A stretch of 20,456 nucleotides of DNA from Neobacillus cucumis (GTDB lineage: Bacteria > Bacillota > Bacilli > Bacillales_B > DSM-18226), in contig NZ_JAMBOH010000049.1 in NCBI RefSeq assembly GCF_023715505.1, forward strand, positions 1 through 20,456. The letters are read 5' to 3'. Positions 16,556-20,456 of the stretch are shown piece after piece. Every line of letters starts with the position of its first letter. Positions within the stretch are counted from its first letter, which is position 1. The notes below the pieces were generated by a model, which saw only the letters and a list, made by a program, of their open reading frames with translations, had not been told where the DNA came from and did not search any database. The position numbers and the translations under genes were made by a program.

Positions 16556-16560
16556 CTTTT

Positions 16561-16707
16561 TCACTCACTTTGTTGTTGTTCATCTGGGCTTGCTGATCCG
16601 TTAGTTTGTTCAACAATTTCCCTTAGTTCACCAGTATCACCTTTCGCGTTAATAATTTCGAAGATTTGATTAAGACCTTGACTTGTTTCATCATTATTCT
16701 TTTTCAT
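16561..16707 (-). CDS. Small acidic protein of 48 residues, unknown
   Basis: ATG at 16707 is preceded by AAGGAGAG at good spacing and the frame runs to TGA at 16563-16561, followed immediately by a hairpin terminator. The product begins MKKNNDETSQGLNQIFEIIN, continues with a hydrophilic AKGDTGELREIVEQTNG segment and ends in a Q/E-rich tail (SPDEQQQSE). It has no membrane segment, signal peptide or cysteines; the middle could form one amphipathic helix. Ribosome site, codon use and terminator make it a convincing gene despite its size. Divergent from the 64-residue zinc-ribbon gene. Not recognised; small sporulation or regulatory peptide is speculation. Confidence 0.7.
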   Translation of the reverse strand: MKKNNDETSQGLNQIFEIINAKGDTGELREIVEQTNGSASPDEQQQSE

Positions 16708-16772
16708 GTAGTTCTCTCCTTTTTATGACTATTTTTCTGTTTTGAGAAGTGTCGAAAACATTCTTATTCACC

Positions 16773-16802
16773 TTGACAATTTTCTTCTATTTTTACTATT
16801 AG
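16773..16802 (+). promoter_or_regulatory. Candidate sigma-A promoter of the zinc-ribbon gene
   Basis: Perfect TTGACA (16773-16778) with a plausible -10, TATTAG (16797-16802), 18 bases on; TACTAT at 16794 is an alternative with 15-base spacing. It lies 45 bases before the start of the 64-residue gene. Confidence 0.45.
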
Positions 16803-16834
16803 TATTTGCTATTCTTTAAAGAAATACTAGATAG
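16796..16834 (+). promoter_or_regulatory. Inverted repeat between promoter and start, candidate operator
   Basis: TAGTATTT (16800-16807) and AAATACTA (16822-16829) form a perfect 8-bp inverted repeat with a 14-base centre, extending imperfectly to CTAT...ATAG. It overlaps the -10 and 5' leader of the zinc-ribbon gene, a typical repressor-operator or leader-hairpin position. Confidence 0.35.
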
Positions 16835-16846
16835 GGGGAAAAATTA

Positions 16847-17041
16847 ATGTACTTTGAATCATTATTAGATGCCGTACTAGGGGAACGACAAATATTCCAT
16901 ATCATTGAATGCCCTGTCTGTGGTCTTGAAGAAATATATTACGAGCATAGCGTGACAAAGAGATTAATTGGCCGTGCCTGCCGCAATTGTAACTTTGTTC
17001 AAAGGTTTGAAAAAGTAGAAAAGCCTAGGATTGGATCCTAG
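16847..17041 (+). CDS. Small zinc-ribbon protein, 64 residues, unknown
   Basis: The protein starts MYFESLLDAVLGERQIFHII and carries four cysteines in two knuckles, CPVC (Cys22, Cys25) and CRNC (Cys45, Cys48), a classical zinc ribbon that would bind one Zn ion. A basic segment (VTKRLIGR) lies between them. AGGGGG is well placed before the ATG. It is a single gene with its own promoter, inverted repeat and terminator; the stop codon lies inside the terminator stem. It is divergent from the 48-residue gene. The family is not recognised; it is not the sigma-G inhibitor Gin/CsfB. Nucleic-acid or protein binding is likely from the fold only. Confidence 0.75.
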   Translation: MYFESLLDAVLGERQIFHIIECPVCGLEEIYYEHSVTKRLIGRACRNCNFVQRFEKVEKPRIGS

Positions 17042-17045
17042 GCTT
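17021..17045 (+). terminator. Hairpin overlapping the zinc-ribbon stop codon
   Basis: AAGCCTAGGAT-TGG-ATCCTAGGCTT is a perfect 11-bp stem with a 3-base loop; the TAG stop lies in the right arm. No U run follows directly (CACTACTTC), so it may act as a transcript-end stabiliser or a weak terminator. As DNA it is a near-perfect palindrome. Confidence 0.6.
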
Positions 17046-17068
17046 CACTACTTCAATCATTTTTATTG

Positions 17069-17233
17069 TTACATTTTTAAGCCAATTTCGACTGCTTTAC
17101 TGTTGTGGTATAGTGCTTTGACTTTTAGCTTCATTCTAAGCTCCTCGTTCAGGCAATCCTGCTGCAACAGTTGATGGTGCCGATGCTGGAATAAATGGTA
17201 GTAGTATTTGATTTTAATTAATAGTTTTAACAC
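17069..17233 (-). CDS. 54-residue protein under a cyclic-di-GMP riboswitch, unknown
   Basis: GAGGAGG (17247-17241) lies 7 bases before GTG at 17233; the frame ends at TAA 17071-17069. The product is basic and histidine/tyrosine rich: it opens MLKLLIKIKYYYHLFQHRHH and continues with a Q/L stretch, one cysteine near 27, a charged NEELRMKLKVKAL helix and HNSKAVEIGLKM. The first 20 residues could form an amphipathic membrane-contacting helix; there is no signal-peptidase site. An overlapping ATG two bases upstream gives only two codons. The leader carries a class I cyclic-di-GMP aptamer, so the protein is probably tied to the motile-sessile or sporulation switch. The family is not recognised. Confidence 0.7.
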   Translation of the reverse strand: MLKLLIKIKYYYHLFQHRHHQLLQQDCLNEELRMKLKVKALYHNSKAVEIGLKM

Positions 17234-17241
17234 ATGAAAAC

Positions 17242-17274
17242 CTCCTCAATTGTTGTTTGCATAAACCGCAGGAG
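17242..17274 (-). promoter_or_regulatory. Riboswitch expression platform: Shine-Dalgarno sequestration
   Basis: Just 3' of the aptamer the minus-strand RNA has CTCCT (17274-17270), able to pair with AGGAG (17246-17242) of the ribosome site. The intervening loop holds a small GTTT-ATGC-AAAC hairpin. There is no U-rich terminator, so control is probably at translation. The sign of the response cannot be read from sequence. Confidence 0.5.
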
Positions 17275-17278
17275 TTTG

Positions 17279-17371
17279 TCGTGTTCGGTAACTGGCGAGC
17301 ATCGTTTAGAAAAACCTTAGCCCCTGTAGTTTTGCGTCACCATTTTTCAATGATTTTGCCGTTTCGTACGA
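17279..17371 (-). promoter_or_regulatory. Class I cyclic-di-GMP riboswitch aptamer (GEMM-I)
   Basis: Minus-strand RNA follows the GEMM-I layout. GGCAAAA is followed by a P2 stem capped by a GAAA tetraloop (CATT-GAAA-AATG), the core GTGACGCAAAACTACAGGGG, GCTAAGG (tetraloop-receptor side), then the P3 region ending GCCAGTTACCG. Outer ends TCGT and ACGA pair as P1. Compared with the V. cholerae Vc2 aptamer from memory, GGCAAA, GACGCAAA, CUAA and GUUACCG are all conserved in order and spacing. Its orientation places it directly before the 54-residue gene. Confidence 0.85.
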
Positions 17372-17443
17372 TTTATGTGCTTACAAAAACTATAAGGAAC
17401 GGATTTAGAAAATAAAAGAGGCTTTGGTCCCATCATTCCGTAT

Positions 17444-17479
17444 CGCCTTCAAAGACGTTGCTTGAGTGGTTGTAGACGT
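17444..17479. repeat. Degenerate fragment of the long-hairpin repeat
   Basis: CGCCTTCAAAGACG followed by TTGAGTGGTTGTAGACG resembles part of the right half of repeat copy 2 (GCCTTC...CTGAGTGGCTGTAGACG). It looks like a decayed third copy. The rest of the stretch 17372-17543 shows only a weak TATAGT for the riboswitch transcript and the ribosome site of the next gene. Confidence 0.35.
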
Positions 17480-17543
17480 TTTAAAGTCTTTCATTGTGTC
17501 CATGATAGTAAGGAAGTGAATTTGTTAAAAAAGGACGTTAACT

Positions 17544-18290
17544 ATGACAAAACTACCTTTAATGATGGTTCTTACGATGGTAATTGGATTCCCGCTTGCT
17601 GGCTGCTCATTGAAACAGAATTTTGTGGAAAGTCAGCCGACTTCTCCCAGTAATAATGTGATGAATGAGAAGAACTTAAGCAATAAGAAGAGTATTGAGG
17701 TTGTCGCCAATCCCTCAGCCATACCGGTCCTAGTTAATAAGTATAATAAGCTTCCCGATAGTTATAAACCGAGTGATTTAGTTGCCCCTGACATCCCATT
17801 TATTTTTAAAGAGAGAGTGGAAAAACGGATGATGCGAAGCAGCGCGGCTCGAGCCATTGAAAAATTGTTTGCGGGGGCGAAAGAAGATGGAGTCAGACTC
17901 CTTGGTGTTTCTGCCTATCGTTCCCATGCAGCCCAAACCGCTTTGTTCAATCACTATGTAAGTGTTGATGGGGTTAAAGCAGCAAAGACTTATAGTGCTG
18001 TGCCAGGTACCAGCGAGCATGAGACAGGCCTTGCTATTGATGTAACAGGAGGCGACGGAAAATGTGCGGCCGAGGATTGTTTTGCAGGGACTGCTGCGGC
18101 CAAGTGGCTGGAGAAACATGCAGATGAGTTTGGCTTTATCATCCGCTATCCAAAAGGAAAAGACAGTATTACAGGCTACCAATATGAACCATGGCATCTG
18201 CGCTATGTCGGCAAAACAGCCGCACAGGAAATCACGAGCCGGAAAATCACTCTTGAAGAATATCAAGAAACCATCCAGGTAAATAAATAA
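17544..18290 (+). CDS. D-alanyl-D-alanine carboxypeptidase lipoprotein (VanY/M15B family)
   Basis: A zinc peptidase trimming the terminal D-Ala of peptidoglycan stem peptides outside the membrane. The 248-residue protein has a lipoprotein signal with lipobox LAGC (Cys21), a Ser/Asn-rich linker to about residue 60, then the M15B domain: LLGVSAYRSHAAQTALF near 119, GTSEHETGLAIDVTGG with Zn ligands His159 and Asp166, FGFIIRYPKGKDSITGY, and YEPWHLRYVG with catalytic Glu215 and Zn ligand His218. All catalytic residues are present and length matches B. subtilis YodJ-type proteins. AAAGGACG precedes the ATG. It is a single gene, divergent from the riboswitch-controlled gene and convergent with yaaN. 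Confidence 0.92.
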   Translation: MTKLPLMMVLTMVIGFPLAGCSLKQNFVESQPTSPSNNVMNEKNLSNKKSIEVVANPSAIPVLVNKYNKLPDSYKPSDLVAPDIPFIFKERVEKRMMRSSAARAIEKLFAGAKEDGVRLLGVSAYRSHAAQTALFNHYVSVDGVKAAKTYSAVPGTSEHETGLAIDVTGGDGKCAAEDCFAGTAAAKWLEKHADEFGFIIRYPKGKDSITGYQYEPWHLRYVGKTAAQEITSRKITLEEYQETIQVNK

Positions 18291-18297
18291 CACTTTC

Positions 18298-18349
18298 GGT
18301 GCCTGTCACCATTTGTAATACCGTGGTAGGGGTAATGGTGACAGCCACC
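18298..18349. repeat. 16-bp imperfect inverted repeat GGTGCCTGTCACCATT
   Basis: GGTGCCTGTCACCATT (18298-18313) and AATGGTGACAGCCACC (18334-18349) are inverted with one mismatch around a 20-base centre. Each arm itself contains GGTG...CACC symmetry. It lies just after the carboxypeptidase stop and before the main terminator. It could be a dispersed palindromic element or part of the 3' end. Confidence 0.5.
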
Positions 18350-18371
18350 ATTTCTAATCTCAGTATAATAG

Positions 18372-18420
18372 AAAACGGGGGTTCCGCTGTGTTTCGTTTT
18401 GCAGCGGGACCCCCGTTTTT
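18372..18420. terminator. Strong bidirectional terminator
   Basis: AAAACGGGGGTTCCGCTG pairs with CAGCGGGACCCCCGTTTT around a short loop; T runs are present on both strands. It separates the carboxypeptidase gene from the convergent xpaC-yaaN operon and serves both. Confidence 0.88.
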
Positions 18421-18447
18421 CTTATCTGTAGAGTGTTATTCTTAGTG

Positions 18448-19632
18448 TTATTTGTTATTCCCTTTTATTTCTAATAATTTTACGCGCAGGTCGTTTTCCA
18501 TGTTGGCGAGTTCTTGTTCGGCGAGCCGGCGTTTGTGGCGGCCTTCTTCTTGGATTCGCATGGTTTCTTCTAATGTTGAAATTAAGCTTTCCTGGGTTTT
18601 CTTTAATGTTTCGATATCAACGAGGCCGCGTTCATTTTCTTTTGCCGTTTCAATGGTATTAGTTTTTAACATTTCTGCATTTTTTAATAGAAGCTCATTG
18701 GTGGTCTTCGAAACCTGCTTTTGCGCTTCCACTGCATGCCGCTGCCTGATTAAGGTTAACGCAATGGCTACTTGATTTTTCCATAAAGGAATCGCGGTCA
18801 TAATCGATGATTGGATTTTTTCTACCAAGGCTTGGTTCGTATTTTGAATCAACCGAATTTGCGGCGCACTTTGTATCGTGATTTCCCGGCTTAATTTCAA
18901 GTCATGAAGCCGCTTGTCTAATCGGTCCGCAAATTGAATCATATCATTGACCTCCTGAAACTTCATTTGGTCGTTGGTCGCTTCAGCTTCTTTTTTCAAC
19001 TGCGGGATGATCTTTGTCTCCATTTCTTCGAGCTTGATTTCGCCGGCTGCGATATAAATATTAAGGGCATGAAAATATTCTTTATTGGTTTCATAAAGCT
19101 GTTCAAGCAATTTAATATCAGATAAAAGTAAGTTTTTACTGCGATCTAGCTTCACACTAATCCGGTCAATTTGCGCACCTGTTTTTTGGTATTTGGAAAG
19201 AACCTCTTGGATGGAGCCCGATATTTTTCCAAACATGCGGGCAAATAAGGAGGGCTTCCCATCCTTTAATTCATCCGGATTGACCTCATTTAACCTTTTC
19301 ATCAAATCATTAATGATTTCGCCTATTTCCCCAACATCCTGTTTCTGTACATGCTCGAGCATCGTATGCGAGAATGATAACAGCTTTCCTTGGGCTTGGG
19401 TTCCGTAAGAAATCATCGCCTGGTGATTTGTCGGATCAATTTGCTCGGCCAGCTGGTAGGCCTTGGCCCTATTTTCCTCAGGAATCACATCAATCAATTT
19501 AACAGGCCTTGCTTCACTTTTTGACGGTGTCTGCTTTTTCGCAAGATCAAATGGTTCGGTCTCACCAAAAGGATTGGCGAGAATATCCTCTAACAAATCC
19601 CCTGATTTAGGGATTGGATTCTGTTCACTCAT
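18448..19632 (-). CDS. yaaN: TelA-family (toxic anion resistance-like) protein YaaN
   Basis: A 394-residue, largely helical soluble protein of the TelA/YaaN/YceH family. ATG at 19632 overlaps the xpaC stop by 4 bases (ATGA), with AGGTGG well placed; a GTG three codons upstream overlaps that ribosome site and is rejected. The low-complexity N-terminus contains [18 protein letters not shown], then [19 protein letters not shown] near 50, the conserved [22 protein letters not shown] region near 130, [13 protein letters not shown] near 205 and [18 protein letters not shown] near 295. The C-terminal 100 residues are probable coiled coil. TelA proteins were linked to tellurite and other envelope stress, but the mechanism is unclear. 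Paired with xpaC as in B. subtilis. Confidence 0.9.
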   Translation of the reverse strand: MSEQNPIPKSGDLLEDILANPFGETEPFDLAKKQTPSKSEARPVKLIDVIPEENRAKAYQLAEQIDPTNHQAMISYGTQAQGKLLSFSHTMLEHVQKQDVGEIGEIINDLMKRLNEVNPDELKDGKPSLFARMFGKISGSIQEVLSKYQKTGAQIDRISVKLDRSKNLLLSDIKLLEQLYETNKEYFHALNIYIAAGEIKLEEMETKIIPQLKKEAEATNDQMKFQEVNDMIQFADRLDKRLHDLKLSREITIQSAPQIRLIQNTNQALVEKIQSSIMTAIPLWKNQVAIALTLIRQRHAVEAQKQVSKTTNELLLKNAEMLKTNTIETAKENERGLVDIETLKKTQESLISTLEETMRIQEEGRHKRRLAEQELANMENDLRVKLLEIKGNNK

Positions 19633-20285
19633 TTTAGCCACCTATTTTCTTCAGGAAATTTAAGTTCTTTTTTCTTTTGAATCGTGTGTTTTGCAACATC
19701 TATTTCGAAATTCAACGTATCGATATCATCCGAAATAACCCGATATAAATCCTCTTCAACTACTTTAGATAATTCATTTAGTGTTTTTCGAGTTTCAATG
19801 AGGGATTGGCCCATCTCGCTATTTTGTTTGGGCTGCGAAGAAAGGAAACTATATTTTTCTGTCAGCTCAACGAGTGAATCAAGATGGGAAAAATAAAATT
19901 CTTCCGCCTGGTAGAATCGCCTCGGCTCTTTCGTTGTCATCTTGTGTATTTTTTTGGTGATTCTGTTTATGTCAATTCGCTGCTTTACAGAATAAATATC
20001 ACGAATCTTAAAGATGCTTTTATTCAAACGTTTCATTTTTAGCTTTGCTTCTTTTAGGTTCTTCTTAATATAGCGGTATTCCTTCCTCGTCAGCTGATGC
20101 TTTTTTAAATAACTGGTGTTTTGAAATAACGACAGAATCACATGGGTAAGAACCCCGCAAAGGATCGCAAACAAGGTGGATGACCAGAATGTGAAATCGA
20201 GCGGAATGTAACAGACAAGCCATGTAATGATAGTGACGGGAACCGCCACAAACGAGCGAATTAGGAATGCAACAATTGGGTTCAT
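19629..20285 (-). CDS. xpaC: XpaC-family membrane protein
   Basis: A 218-residue protein matching XpaC, named in Bacillus for hydrolysis of 5-bromo-4-chloroindolyl phosphate, although its true role is unknown. Two hydrophobic segments near residues 5-27 and 33-55 anchor it in the membrane; the rest is a basic, helical cytoplasmic domain ([20 protein letters not shown] near 87, [20 protein letters not shown] near 113). AGGAG precedes the ATG at 20285. Its stop overlaps the yaaN start, so the two are translationally coupled and probably act together at the envelope. In B. subtilis the xpaC-yaaN pair lies in the origin-proximal region near rRNA genes. The remaining 171 bases upstream (20286-20456) show no gene that I can support. 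Confidence 0.88.
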   Translation of the reverse strand: MNPIVAFLIRSFVAVPVTIITWLVCYIPLDFTFWSSTLFAILCGVLTHVILSLFQNTSYLKKHQLTRKEYRYIKKNLKEAKLKMKRLNKSIFKIRDIYSVKQRIDINRITKKIHKMTTKEPRRFYQAEEFYFSHLDSLVELTEKYSFLSSQPKQNSEMGQSLIETRKTLNELSKVVEEDLYRVISDDIDTLNFEIDVAKHTIQKKKELKFPEENRWLK

Positions 20286-20456
20286 AGTGGATCGACTCCT
20301 GACTTAATAATCCTTTATATAGATACGAAATCACTAGTGTTGCATTAAAAATGTCGTAATTTTCAGTTTAGTCATCTTTCTTATTTAGAGCCAAAAAAGT
20401 AAATACCCAATCAAAGGTGGCTCCATCCATTTGGAAATTTATTTACAATTAGACCT

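Noticed and set aside
16390..16596. Open frame of 68 codons with repeated Leu-Ser-Thr
   Set aside because: The repeats are translations of the phased DnaA boxes, there is no ribosome site, and the frame crosses the terminator of the opposite-strand small gene.
17195..17215. GGTAGTAGTATTT resembling a DnaA-trio unwinding element
   Set aside because: It is over 650 bp from the DnaA boxes and is part of the tyrosine codon run of the 54-residue gene, so an origin-unwinding role is unlikely.
17462..17653. 63-codon plus-strand frame overlapping the carboxypeptidase start
   Set aside because: It has no ribosome site and overlaps the lipoprotein signal sequence of a clearly real gene in another frame.

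Overview
The window (AT-rich, low GC) comes from a Bacillaceae chromosome, Bacillus in the broad sense. Evidence: a Bacillus-type 16S rRNA 5' end with tandem rrn promoters; strong AGGAGG ribosome sites with several TTG starts; orthologues of the B. subtilis sps (spore surface polysaccharide), cgeB, xpaC and yaaN genes; and TTATCCACA DnaA boxes. The genus cannot be fixed from the sequence alone.

Layout. 1-340: 5' end of a 16S rRNA gene reading leftward, with its leader and two promoters. 588-7588: rightward genes, namely a small beta-rich protein, a terminator, a CgeB-type glycosyltransferase, then a complete CMP-pseudaminic acid set in the order pseB-pseC-pseF-pseG-pseH-pseI. 7589-8400: convergent zone holding two decayed zinc-ribbon genes and a bidirectional terminator. 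8400-15699: leftward operon rmlC-rmlD-rmlB-rmlA (dTDP-L-rhamnose), a surface-carbohydrate biosynthesis protein, and an 899-residue LamG-GT2-GT4 fusion. 15700-17540: accessory strip with two long-hairpin repeats, the C-terminal stub of a LuxR-type regulator, a DnaA-box cluster with five boxes spaced exactly 21 bp apart, two very small genes and one 64-residue zinc-ribbon gene, and a class I cyclic-di-GMP riboswitch. 17544-18290: VanY-type D,D-carboxypeptidase lipoprotein. 18448-20285: xpaC-yaaN operon reading leftward.

The two convergent glycan operons together supply CMP-pseudaminic acid and dTDP-rhamnose plus two or three enzymes able to assemble them. The gene families match the B. subtilis sps and cge loci, so a spore-surface (crust) glycan is the leading inference; flagellar or cell-surface glycosylation remains possible, since no acceptor gene is in the window.

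The least expected items are regulatory and easily missed because they lie outside long reading frames: the cyclic-di-GMP-I aptamer in front of an unrecognised 54-residue gene with a Shine-Dalgarno-sequestering element, and the 21-bp-phased DnaA-box array far from any dnaA gene.
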